Below are positions 35,026-44,116 of a stretch of 64,000 nt of DNA, piece by piece. The notes under the pieces are model-generated. The model was not told the origin of the DNA. It ran no database searches and worked only from the letters and a program-made list of their open reading frames with translations. Source of the DNA: Hanstruepera marina (GTDB lineage Bacteria; Bacteroidota; Bacteroidia; Flavobacteriales; Flavobacteriaceae); the NCBI RefSeq assembly GCF_019880635.1, contig NZ_JAINVX010000004.1, positions 186,001-250,000 on the forward strand, read 5' to 3'. The translations under genes were made by a program, and so were the position numbers. Numbering within the stretch: position 1 is the first letter of the stretch; every line of letters begins with the position of its first letter.

Positions 35026-36245
35026 TCGAATTTATAATATCCACATTTTAAATAAGCACCTTCAGGAAATCCTATAGGATGATCCGAGTCGTGTTGCGTC
35101 TTTAAAACGACTTTAAATTTTCGATTTGTAGCTTTTAAAACCTGTTGATTGATATCAAAAAACGAATCGGCTAAAACACGAGACGAACATGATGCTAAAA
35201 CCAATAGACCTTTTTTTGCGGTTAGCTTCTCTCCAAGTCTAGCCAATTGAGTATATTTTTTCTTGGCCAGAGAAATTTCAGATTGTTGTTTTGCAAAGCT
35301 AGGCGGATCAATCACAACCACATCAAAGGTTTTTTGGGATTGAATAAGTTTTTCAATTTCTTCAAAAGCATCGCCAGCAATAGTATAATGTTTTCCAGAA
35401 TAGTCATTGAGCTTGCCATTTTCTACTGCAATCTCTAAAGCCTGTTTACTAATATCCAAACTTGTAACTTCTTTGGCTTGGTTGGCCAAGGCATGAACTG
35501 AAAAACCACCAGCATATGAAAACACATCTAAAACGGTTTTGCCTTTACTTAATTCACCTACTCGTTTTCTATTATGTCTATGATCTAAAAAATAACCCGT
35601 TTTATGACCTTTAATGACATTAGCAGAAAAATGCACACCATGCTCAATAAACTGAACAACCTCATTCTCTAATTTACCGTAAATAACTTGACCATCTTTT
35701 AAAATAGAAGCCGCTTGCTGTAAACTGCGGCTTAATCTTACGACAACAGTTTTTGCTTTAGAGATATCGATTAAACTTTCAATAATTGGCTTTAAATAAG
35801 GAAACCAAATAGCTGAATACAACTTTACAACCAGTACATTGGCATAAACATCAGCTATGAGTCCAGGAAAACCATCATTTTCTCCAAAGAGTAAACGATA
35901 ACTGTTGGTATTGGTTTTTAAAAGCAATTCCCGTTTTTTAAACGCCCTCTGAACAGACTTGTTAAAAAATACACTATCAATTTTTTGCGAGCCGCCATGA
36001 TGCAGCATTTTTATACGAATAGGTGAAGTTTTATCATGTAAACCAATACCAATAACCGAATCATCACGTTTTCTGAAAATGATACAAATATCTCCTGTCT
36101 GTCCTTCCTTGTTCTGTTTGACAATACTGTTTTCAAACACCCAAGGATGCCCTTGCAATACACTGCGTTCGCCATTAGTGTTGAGCTTGATAGCCAAACG
36201 ATAAATAGGTTTGTTGTATTCTGGTATGCTTAATGAGTTTTTCAA
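35022..36245 (-). CDS. RlmI-like rRNA methyltransferase (PUA domain)
   Basis: A 407-residue protein that starts with TTG (36245); no in-frame ATG occurs before the PUA domain, which occupies about 15-90. The Rossmann SAM motif is 'DVFSYAGGFS' (240-249), with 'DPPSF' (313-317) and 'CSS' (353-355), the expected Cys of 5-methylcytosine formation. This is the COG1092 group containing E. coli RlmI (m5C1962 of 23S rRNA). It overlaps the convergent rlmF stop by TTAA, so two rRNA methylases lie tail to tail. Confidence 0.9.
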   Translation of the reverse strand: MKNSLSIPEYNKPIYRLAIKLNTNGERSVLQGHPWVFENSIVKQNKEGQTGDICIIFRKRDDSVIGIGLHDKTSPIRIKMLHHGGSQKIDSVFFNKSVQRAFKKRELLLKTNTNSYRLLFGENDGFPGLIADVYANVLVVKLYSAIWFPYLKPIIESLIDISKAKTVVVRLSRSLQQAASILKDGQVIYGKLENEVVQFIEHGVHFSANVIKGHKTGYFLDHRHNRKRVGELSKGKTVLDVFSYAGGFSVHALANQAKEVTSLDISKQALEIAVENGKLNDYSGKHYTIAGDAFEEIEKLIQSQKTFDVVVIDPPSFAKQQSEISLAKKKYTQLARLGEKLTAKKGLLVLASCSSRVLADSFFDINQQVLKATNRKFKVVLKTQHDSDHPIGFPEGAYLKCGYYKFD

Positions 36246-36261
36246 AATAAAAAAGTAATTA

Positions 36262-37062
36262 CTAAATATTTATTTCTATCGGAATTGAATAGCTTACATT
36301 AATTTTTGTTTCACCTCGTTTAGCAGGTTTAATTATTATAAAATCATTCTTTATTATCTTTTCAATTTTCTTGTCAAGAGAAGTATTGCCAGTATGGCTA
36401 ATTACGGTATTGATAATTCCGTTTTCATTAATATTTATTTCAACAATACTTGATATTTTATGTTTTATAAATTTACTTTTTTTAAGTTGCTCGTATAACA
36501 GATTATTTATGGCTATTTTGAAACATTTTTTAAAATCTTCAGCTTTTTCACATCCTTCACAAACAGCATGTTTAAAATCCCAGTCAGCTAGATTTGGATA
36601 TGGAGTATTTTTTGGGTCAAATTTAGTTTTAGCTCCCATCAAAGAATACTTTCCCTCTTCTCTTTTAATTCTTACATAAAAACCCCATGACCGAGTTATT
36701 GGTTTAGATTTCTCTTTAGAGAATGCTGGTTCTATGATCGGAATATTTTCAAGTGCTTTATGGGTAATGAGCTTTAATTGTTGATTTTCAACTTCATTTT
36801 CCAAAACAGTAGCATTTCCTAAATTGTCAACACGAATTAATAGCTTGATAATTTCTTTATCAAAAAGAACCTCACTTTTATTTAATTCATTAATAATTAG
36901 ATTACCTATTGCTTTTTCAAAGCATGAGTCTTTGTCTTCAGCATTTTCACATCCGGGATAAGTAAAAGCTATTTCATTTAAATAATCTAAATATGTTTTC
37001 TCTTGTCCTTGAATATTGAAGGTAAAAAAGAATACGAGAAAATTAAGTAGTAATTTCTTCAT
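36262..37062 (-). CDS. Secreted protein with internal duplication, unknown function
   Basis: A 266-residue exported protein (signal peptide about 1-19, ending NIQGQ). It consists of two related halves. Each has a Cys-rich entry ('GCENAEDKDSCFEKAIGNLI' and 'GCEKAEDFKKCFKIAINNLL'), a helix ending 'L.KS', and a beta unit with 'V.I...G' ('IRVDNLGNATV' and 'VEININENGII'). The beta part resembles TonB C-terminal-like repeats in Bacteroidota envelope proteins. Paired Cys suggest disulphides. It follows the M16 peptidase terminator region and precedes the RlmI-like gene by 16 bp. Confidence 0.7.
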   Translation of the reverse strand: MKKLLLNFLVFFFTFNIQGQEKTYLDYLNEIAFTYPGCENAEDKDSCFEKAIGNLIINELNKSEVLFDKEIIKLLIRVDNLGNATVLENEVENQQLKLITHKALENIPIIEPAFSKEKSKPITRSWGFYVRIKREEGKYSLMGAKTKFDPKNTPYPNLADWDFKHAVCEGCEKAEDFKKCFKIAINNLLYEQLKKSKFIKHKISSIVEININENGIINTVISHTGNTSLDKKIEKIIKNDFIIIKPAKRGETKINVSYSIPIEINI

Positions 37063-37093
37063 TTAGTTTCAGCTTTTAATAGGCTAAAATAAA

Positions 37094-37127
37094 AAATGCA
37101 CAGCAAACAAAAGCCTACTGTGCATTT
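37094..37127 (-). terminator. Intrinsic terminator, leftward
   Basis: AAATGCACAG (37094-37103) pairs perfectly with CTGTGCATTT (37118-37127). On the minus strand it is followed by a T-rich run. It ends the M16 peptidase gene. Confidence 0.8.
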
Positions 37128-37145
37128 ATATTATTTAATAAGTTA

Positions 37146-39986
37146 TTATTTTGAGATAACAGGATTACCAAAGATATCCAATTCAATAACGGTTTTGCCC
37201 AGTTTTTGAACTTCGTCCCATTGCGTGGCTTTGTCACCAACAACAACATAAATCATATCGTCCTCAACTAGATATTTATTGATAATGTTTTTGTAATTGT
37301 CAACTGTCATGGCAATAAGTTCGTCTTGGTCTTGCTCTATATAATCCATGGCATAACCATATTTGCTAATATTGCGTAAAATGCTCAACTTGGCTCCTAA
37401 ACTTTCGTAAGCTCTGGTATTGGCTTTTAACAACTTGTTTTTAGTTAACTCGACTTCTTCTTCACCAAAACTTTCAGCATACGTGACTAACATATCTTCA
37501 ATAATTTCCAAGGATTTTAAAGTAGCATTGGCTCGTACACTTGAGCGAACGGTGTAAGGTGCAATTTCTAAACTATTTCCAACTCCAGAATAGGCGCCAT
37601 AAGTATAACCTTTTTCAATTCGCAAGGTTTGAAACAAACGTCCACTTGAGCCTCCACCAATAATCTCGTTGGCAAAATCTAGATTGTTTGCTTCAGGATT
37701 TTTCGCTGATAATGCCAATTTTCCAATATTTAAAACCGATTGTTTAGAGTCTGGAACATCTATAAAGAAGAGTAGGTCCTTTTTATCGTTACCGGAAATA
37801 GTGTAATCTAACATTTCTGGTGCTTCTCCTGTCCAATCATTTAGAGTAGCTAAAACGTTCTTCGTTTTTTCAGGAGTAATGGCTCCTGCAATATGAAATG
37901 ACGCATTAGCCGGAACCAAGTTTTTATAATAGGTTTTTAAATCATCCATTGTAATATTTTCAACGGTATTCAACATACCGCTTCCTGGTACAGCAAACGG
38001 ATGGCCGTCTCCATACAATAATTTGTTATAAGCCAGACTAGCAATAGCATTTGGGTTGGCTTCACGATCTTTCAATCCTGTTTCTAAAGCTTGTTTTAAT
38101 CGTGCATATTCACTTTCGTCCCAACGTGGTTCCAAAAGAATTTCTTTTACCAATGCTATGGTCTCTTCAAAGTTTTTTGTTAAACAAGAACCTGTAATGT
38201 GAAAATCTTCGTTAGCACTATACATACCAATACTTGCACCTAATAAACCTATGGCCTCCTCTAATTCAGCTGGTGTTTTAGTAGCAGTACCTTCCATCAT
38301 TAAATCACTCAACAAATTAGCAACTCCAGCTTTACCTTCCGGATCTAATACATGACCACCTGGAATAGTAATATCAAACTGTACTAATGGAATTTCGTTG
38401 TTTTCAATACCAAATAAATCCATGCCGTTTTCCAGTTCTGCGGTCCAAATATCAGGCATTTTAAATTTTGGTAAATCACCGAACGGCGGTTCACTTCTAT
38501 CATATTTGCTTGGTGTTTTTTCGTACTCGGCTTCTTCACCTTGGCTAACCTCTTCGCTGGCAACGTTCTGTTTAACTTCTTCAATCCAAACGGTTGCCTC
38601 ATTAGAGTTTTCAACAGCTAAATCTAATTGACCTTTCGGTACAACGCTAGTCATTACATAGTTCTTACCTTTTATATATTGGTTGTAAACACGCATAACG
38701 TCTTCGGCCGAAACTGCATTTGTTAATTTCGCTGTTTTGGTAATATAACTAGGGTCTCCTCCAAACTCATTATCCTGTCCTAATTGAAAGGCTTTATTTA
38801 AAACAGTACTAATTCCTTGATATAAGTTGGTTTCCAATTCCGCTTTAATGCGCTTTAAGTCACGCTCATTAACACCTTCGGTTTCAAACTTCTGCAAACC
38901 AGTATTGATTGCAGCTTGTACAGCATCTAGATCGGTACCAGCATTCGCACGTACACGGAAAATGAACTCTCCAGCTAGTTCACTGCTATATTGATAAGTT
39001 CCAATATTAGGCGCTAATTTCTGTTCTTCAACTACTGTTTTATACAACGGTGATTTTTTACTGCCACTCAACAATTGGCCTAAAATTTGAAGTGCATAGG
39101 AATCTTTATTGTATTCTTCAACTGTTGGATAAACCATTCGAAGCTCTGGTAACTTGGCAAAGTTATCTTCAAAATACAATGATTTGGTCTCGCTTAAAGT
39201 CACTAGCATTGGATTTTGCTTTTCAACTTCAGGACCACTAGGTATTTCACCAAACCACTTCTCTACTTGTTCTTTGGTTTCATCAAAATTTATATCACCT
39301 GCAATAACCAACGTAGCATTGGCAGCACCATAATATTTCTTGTAAAACTCCTTAACATCATCAATAGTAGCAGCTTGTAAATCAGGTAAAGAGCCTATAA
39401 CTGTCCAATTATAAGGATGTCCTTCTGGATATAAATTTGAACGAATAATTTCATCGGTATAGCCATAAGGTGCGTTATCTACACGTTGGCGCTTTTCATT
39501 TTTAACAACTTGTTTTTCACGTTCTAAAGCCGCTTCGGTAACTGTATTAATCATATATCCAAAGCGATCAGAATCAATCCACATGATCTTCTCAAAAGCA
39601 TCTTTTGGAACCACTTCATAATACACGGTATAATCATTTGATGTGCCTCCATTACGGCTACCTCCCCATTCTGGAATCATTTTCCTGTTGGCCCCCACAG
39701 GCACATTTTCAGAATCGTTGAAACTCATATGTTCAAAAAAATGTGCAAAACCTGTCTTTCCTGGTTTCTCACGATTTGAACCCACATGCATGATAGTGGC
39801 AACTGCGACTATAGGGTCGCTTTTATCTTGGTGTAAGATGACTTCAAGACCATTATCTAAAGTGAATTTTTCATAATCGATAGCAAATTCTTTTTCAACT
39901 ATTTCTGCTTGGGCTGTTTCTTTATCGTCTTTACAAGAAAGAGCAACCAATAAAATAGCAAAAAGGCTTAATTTTAAAATACGCAT
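37146..39986 (-). CDS. M16-family zinc metallopeptidase, lipoprotein
   Basis: A 946-residue two-lobed peptidase. The lipoprotein signal has lipobox 'VALSC' (Cys18). The inverted zinc motif is H82-FFE-H86, with the third ligand Glu in 'EREKQVVKNEKRQR'. A second, inactive M16 half begins near residue 510 ('LENGMDLFGIENNEIPLVQFDI') and keeps the fold but lacks HxxEH. The full length and two halves match bacterial pitrilysin-like enzymes that degrade peptides in the periplasm. Confidence 0.93.
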   Translation of the reverse strand: MRILKLSLFAILLVALSCKDDKETAQAEIVEKEFAIDYEKFTLDNGLEVILHQDKSDPIVAVATIMHVGSNREKPGKTGFAHFFEHMSFNDSENVPVGANRKMIPEWGGSRNGGTSNDYTVYYEVVPKDAFEKIMWIDSDRFGYMINTVTEAALEREKQVVKNEKRQRVDNAPYGYTDEIIRSNLYPEGHPYNWTVIGSLPDLQAATIDDVKEFYKKYYGAANATLVIAGDINFDETKEQVEKWFGEIPSGPEVEKQNPMLVTLSETKSLYFEDNFAKLPELRMVYPTVEEYNKDSYALQILGQLLSGSKKSPLYKTVVEEQKLAPNIGTYQYSSELAGEFIFRVRANAGTDLDAVQAAINTGLQKFETEGVNERDLKRIKAELETNLYQGISTVLNKAFQLGQDNEFGGDPSYITKTAKLTNAVSAEDVMRVYNQYIKGKNYVMTSVVPKGQLDLAVENSNEATVWIEEVKQNVASEEVSQGEEAEYEKTPSKYDRSEPPFGDLPKFKMPDIWTAELENGMDLFGIENNEIPLVQFDITIPGGHVLDPEGKAGVANLLSDLMMEGTATKTPAELEEAIGLLGASIGMYSANEDFHITGSCLTKNFEETIALVKEILLEPRWDESEYARLKQALETGLKDREANPNAIASLAYNKLLYGDGHPFAVPGSGMLNTVENITMDDLKTYYKNLVPANASFHIAGAITPEKTKNVLATLNDWTGEAPEMLDYTISGNDKKDLLFFIDVPDSKQSVLNIGKLALSAKNPEANNLDFANEIIGGGSSGRLFQTLRIEKGYTYGAYSGVGNSLEIAPYTVRSSVRANATLKSLEIIEDMLVTYAESFGEEEVELTKNKLLKANTRAYESLGAKLSILRNISKYGYAMDYIEQDQDELIAMTVDNYKNIINKYLVEDDMIYVVVGDKATQWDEVQKLGKTVIELDIFGNPVISK

Positions 39987-40105
39987 GGTTTAATATTTTT
40001 GATTGAAATAAAACTTAATCTATAAATGTCAGATTTTTATCGATAGAATCGACGAAAAGAGAGTATAATTAACATTTTTTTATACATTTAAAAAAATTTT
40101 AAAAC

Positions 40106-42292
40106 ATGCATAAAATTACCCGTATCATAGTCTTTACAATTGTTCTATTAACTTTTAAAACTCAAGCCCAACAGTCTGTTGCTAGGGAATGGAATGAACA
40201 ATTGTTAGAGGCTATTAGAAATGATTTTGCAAGACCTACTGTTCATGCGCGGAATTTATTTCACACATCATTGGCTATGTATGATGCCTGGGCTGTGTTT
40301 GACCCACAAGCTGAAACAATTTTTTTGGGTAAAAATTTTGGAGGTTACTCGTGTGCTTTTAATGGAATAGCTACACCTAGTGATGTAGAATCTGCAAGGC
40401 ATGAGGTTATAAGTTATGCTATGTTTCGATTACTGAGCCATAGATTTCAAAACTCACCAGGTTCTGTAGAAACATTAGCTGCATTTAATAATCACTTTAC
40501 ATCTTATGGTTATGATGATACATTGACATCTACTGATTATAGTTCTGGCTCTTATGCTGCATTAGGTAATTATTTGGCTAGTGAAATAATAGCTTTTGGA
40601 AATCAAGATGGTGCGCATGAAGAATCTGGATACAATAACCTTTATTACTCACCACAAAATCCACCTTTAGTTTTAGAGTTGTATGAAGATAATACTGCAA
40701 TAGACCCAAGTAGATGGCAACCATTAGCTTTTGATGTTTTTGTGGATCAAAGTGGAAATGTTTACCCTTTAAATACCCCAGATTTTGTTAGCCCTGAATG
40801 GGGTGAAGTTGTTCCGTTTAGTCTTACGAGTGATGAACTTGAAGTATTAAACAATGGGTTTGACAGCTATATTTATCATAATCCCAGTCCTCCACCAACA
40901 ATACAAAACTCTAATGAAGATGGATTTGATGACCCTTACAAATGGTACTTTTCATTAGTGGCTTCATGGTCTTCACATTTAGACCCCAATGATGCAACTA
41001 TGATAGATATTTCGCCTAATGGTGTTGGAAACGTAAATTTTAATGATTTTCCACAAACATTTGAAGAATACCGTTCCTTTTATGACTATATGGAAGGAGG
41101 TGATCCTGGCACTGGACATAGCATAAATCCTTATACAAATATGCCTTATACTCCACAAATGGTTAAGCGAGGAGATTATGCACGAGTGCTTGCAGAATTT
41201 TGGGCTGATGGTCCAGATTCTGAAACTCCACCTGGTCATTGGTTTACCATTATGAATTATGTTAGTGATCATCCATTGATTGAAAAGCGTTTTAATGGTC
41301 AAGGCCCTATTTTAAGTAATCTGGAATGGGATATAAAATGTTATTTAACACTTGGTGGTGCTATGCATGATTGTGCTGTAACCACTTGGGGCGTTAAAGG
41401 ATACTATGATTATATTCGACCAATTTCGGCTATTCGCTATATGGCTGGGAAAGGTCAAAGTTCTAATGCAGCATTACCCAACTATGATCCTCATGGCTTA
41501 CCATTAGTTCCTGGAAGAATTGAACTTATTGAATCTGGCGATCCTCTTGCGGGTTCTGGTGATGAAAACGTTGGACAGATAAAGATATTTGCTTGGAAAG
41601 GTCCTGATTTTATTGCAGATCCAGATACAGATGTTGCACATGTAGATTGGATTTTAGGGACGCATTGGTGGCCGTACCAAAGACCTACTTTTGTGACTCC
41701 TCCTTTTGCTGGCTATGTATCTGGTCATTCTACGTTTTCAAGAGCAGGTGCTGAAGTTTTAACATTATTGACTGGTGACGCATATTTCCCTGGAGGTATG
41801 GGAACTTTTGAAGCGCCACAGAATGAATTTTTGGTTTTTGAAGAAGGGCCTTCAGAATCTTTAACGTTACAATGGGCAACTTATAGAGATGCATCAGACC
41901 AATGTAGTTTATCACGTATTTGGGGTGGCATTCATCCTCCTATTGATGATATTCGAGGACGAATAATTGGCGAGGAAATTGGGGTTGAAGCTTATAATTT
42001 AGCTTTAAGCTATTTTAACGGTACTTTAAGTACTGATGAATTTGCCCAAATTGATGATATCATATCAATTTATCCTATTCCATTTGAAAACGAATTTACT
42101 GTGAAGCACCATTTAAATGAACCTCTTAAAATGGAACTATATAGTATTGATGGTAAAATTGTAAAAAGCGATACTATTTTGACCAACAACCAAAAGGTTA
42201 CAATAACTTCACTACAAAAAGGCATCTATTTTGTGAGATTAAGTAATTCACAAAATGAAATAGTAAGTATTAAAAAAGTTATAAAGCAGTAA
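40106..42292 (+). CDS. Vanadium haloperoxidase-like (PAP2 superfamily) protein secreted by T9SS
   Basis: A 728-residue protein with signal peptide about 1-21 (ending KTQAQ). The vanadate/phosphate pocket is complete: Lys431 and Arg438 ('VKGYYDYIRP'), S539-G-H541 ('YVSGHSTFS'), and Arg604/His610 ('SRIWGGIHPP'). The K-x6-R spacing matches true vanadium haloperoxidases. Residues 655-728 form a type IX sorting domain ('YPIPFENEFTV', 'ELYSIDGKIV', 'GIYFVRL', 'KKVIKQ'). It is therefore surface-bound or released. Halide specificity cannot be read here; an acid-phosphatase role is the alternative. Confidence 0.87.
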   Translation: MHKITRIIVFTIVLLTFKTQAQQSVAREWNEQLLEAIRNDFARPTVHARNLFHTSLAMYDAWAVFDPQAETIFLGKNFGGYSCAFNGIATPSDVESARHEVISYAMFRLLSHRFQNSPGSVETLAAFNNHFTSYGYDDTLTSTDYSSGSYAALGNYLASEIIAFGNQDGAHEESGYNNLYYSPQNPPLVLELYEDNTAIDPSRWQPLAFDVFVDQSGNVYPLNTPDFVSPEWGEVVPFSLTSDELEVLNNGFDSYIYHNPSPPPTIQNSNEDGFDDPYKWYFSLVASWSSHLDPNDATMIDISPNGVGNVNFNDFPQTFEEYRSFYDYMEGGDPGTGHSINPYTNMPYTPQMVKRGDYARVLAEFWADGPDSETPPGHWFTIMNYVSDHPLIEKRFNGQGPILSNLEWDIKCYLTLGGAMHDCAVTTWGVKGYYDYIRPISAIRYMAGKGQSSNAALPNYDPHGLPLVPGRIELIESGDPLAGSGDENVGQIKIFAWKGPDFIADPDTDVAHVDWILGTHWWPYQRPTFVTPPFAGYVSGHSTFSRAGAEVLTLLTGDAYFPGGMGTFEAPQNEFLVFEEGPSESLTLQWATYRDASDQCSLSRIWGGIHPPIDDIRGRIIGEEIGVEAYNLALSYFNGTLSTDEFAQIDDIISIYPIPFENEFTVKHHLNEPLKMELYSIDGKIVKSDTILTNNQKVTITSLQKGIYFVRLSNSQNEIVSIKKVIKQ

Positions 42293-42296
42293 GGAG

Positions 42297-43655
42297 TTAG
42301 TCTATTATTAACTTTTTCATTAAGGACTGATTCTCATAATAGACTTTAAGCATATATAATCCTGAACTAATGGTACTTAAATCTATTTGATTAAGACCTT
42401 TGTTTAAGCTTTTTGATATAACTGACTGTCCATTTATGTTGTAAATCTCAAAATGGCTCGCAGTATTCGTTATACTAATATTCAGTATATCGGTAACTGG
42501 ATTTGGGTACATTTCAAAAGCTATATCGGCTTTAATATCATCTTTAACATTCAATGCATTACACTCTTGAGGTGTTTCCACAAAAGTTGTTGCGGCATCT
42601 ATATTCCAGTCATTTAAATACACTGCATCTATATCATCAACAAATAAACAAGTCATATTTGGATTATTTGTTGCGTTAAAATCAGAGATTTCAGAATTCA
42701 TTGCATTACGTATATCAACTGAATGCAGATTATTACCATCAAGATGTACGTACTTTAAGTCTGAATTATTAGATAAATCTATTTCTGTCAATTGGTTTCC
42801 ACTAGCATAAAACAATAACAAATCATCAGCTGTGCTTAATTCAAAATCTGAAATAATATTGTTGTTACATAATAATCGCTTTAAAAACCCATTAGAGCTT
42901 ATATCAAGTTCACTTAAATCATTACCACTAGCATCTAAATATTTTAAGTCAAAACAATTAGAAATATCTAATGTTTGAAGATTATTGCCACCACATGAAA
43001 TAGATTGCAATAAACTGTTGTTACTGATGTCTAGATTTGTAATATTATTTTCTCCACAAAACAAGGATTCCAATAATACATTGTTATTGAAATTCAGTTC
43101 AGAAAGATTGTTTGAGTAACACCAAAGCACTTCTAAATTTAAATTTTGAGATATATCAAGTTCAGAAATATTGTTCAAATTACAGGATAACAACTCTAAT
43201 TCTAAATTATTAGAAATATCAAGCTCATCCAATAGATTATTACTGATGTAAACTTGTTTTAAGTTTACATTGTTTGAAATATCCAACCCTTCAATACTAT
43301 TGTTTTCAATATCCAAAACCTCTAATTCTAAATTATTCTGAACATTTAAATACTCAATATTATTAAAATAGCAATACAAATATTTTAAATCGATAAAAGC
43401 TTCAATGCCTTCTAAACTGGTTATATTTTTATTGAAAATATTTAGAGTAATAACGCCTTCGGCATCAGTGTTTAGTATGTTTCCGTTAAAACCATTGGAA
43501 TCAATATTAGCTTCAATTAAAGCTTGTTCAAAACTTGGATCAGGAATTAAAGTCGTTTGAGAAAAAGTGGTACAATGAAATATTATAACACATAAAATGG
43601 TTACTATACGATTAGATGCTAATATTACTAGTTTTGAGGCCACTACTGAATACAT
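42297..43655 (-). CDS. Leucine-rich-repeat surface protein with T9SS sorting domain
   Basis: A 452-residue exported protein (signal sequence within 1-33). After a capping segment it has about twelve repeats of roughly 21 residues with the frame 'L..LDISNN..L..L.C..N.L', in residues 70-340. The C-terminal 75 residues are a type IX sorting domain ('MYPNPVTDILNISI', 'FEIYNINGQSV', 'SGLYMLKVYYENQ', 'KKLIID'). LRR cargo of this type mediates adhesion or protein binding. Its stop lies 4 bp from that of the convergent haloperoxidase-like gene. Confidence 0.88.
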   Translation of the reverse strand: MYSVVASKLVILASNRIVTILCVIIFHCTTFSQTTLIPDPSFEQALIEANIDSNGFNGNILNTDAEGVITLNIFNKNITSLEGIEAFIDLKYLYCYFNNIEYLNVQNNLELEVLDIENNSIEGLDISNNVNLKQVYISNNLLDELDISNNLELELLSCNLNNISELDISQNLNLEVLWCYSNNLSELNFNNNVLLESLFCGENNITNLDISNNSLLQSISCGGNNLQTLDISNCFDLKYLDASGNDLSELDISSNGFLKRLLCNNNIISDFELSTADDLLLFYASGNQLTEIDLSNNSDLKYVHLDGNNLHSVDIRNAMNSEISDFNATNNPNMTCLFVDDIDAVYLNDWNIDAATTFVETPQECNALNVKDDIKADIAFEMYPNPVTDILNISITNTASHFEIYNINGQSVISKSLNKGLNQIDLSTISSGLYMLKVYYENQSLMKKLIID

Positions 43656-43784
43656 ATTCGTTTCTGGCGCTAAAAATATGCGTTACAACCTCTTGTAACG
43701 ATTATATTCGTTATTCGTAACTTTTAATCGGTAACCGACTTGATTGTATGATTTTTACAGATTAAAAACACTTATTCATAAAAT

Positions 43785-43817
43785 TATAGAATTGTAGTTA
43801 TAGGAATTGTATTTTTG
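43785..43817 (+). promoter_or_regulatory. Promoter region with direct repeat
   Basis: TATTTTTG (43810-43817) matches the -7 element TAnnTTTG exactly, 20 bp before the DUF3817 gene. Just upstream TATAGAATTGTA (43785-43796) is repeated as TATAGGAATTGTA (43799-43811). A -33 element is not evident. Confidence 0.4.
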
Positions 43818-43836
43818 TACCTATAAAATTTAACCT

Positions 43837-44112
43837 ATGTTACAATTGTTTCGTGTCATTGCACTTTTTGAAGGTATTTCATATATATTATTACTATTTA
43901 TTGCTACTCCAATAAAATACTTTTTAGATGAACCAAAATATGTAAAATGGCTTGGCATGCCTCATGGTTTGCTGTTTATTGCCTATATAGTGTTAGCTGT
44001 AATAGTTGGGGCAAATTTAAAATGGGATAAAAAAATAATGCGCGTAGTATTATTGGCTTCAATTATTCCTTTTGGTACTTTTTATGTGGATAGAGCATAT
44101 TTAAAACAATAA
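43837..44112 (+). CDS. DUF3817-like small membrane protein
   Basis: A 91-residue integral membrane protein with three hydrophobic segments. The sequence 'FRVIALFEGISYILLLFIATPIKY' and 'GMPHGLLFIAYIVLAV' match DUF3817, a family of small proteins found next to transporters and channels; function unknown. It is the first gene of a two-gene unit, 4 bp before an MscS-type channel gene. Confidence 0.85.
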   Translation: MLQLFRVIALFEGISYILLLFIATPIKYFLDEPKYVKWLGMPHGLLFIAYIVLAVIVGANLKWDKKIMRVVLLASIIPFGTFYVDRAYLKQ

Positions 44113-44116
44113 AAAC

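Noticed and set aside
40040-40052. TCGAT-AGA-ATCGA dyad as an operator between the M16 and haloperoxidase-like genes
   Set aside because: Five-base arms in A/T-rich DNA are weak evidence and I see no regulator gene to connect with it.
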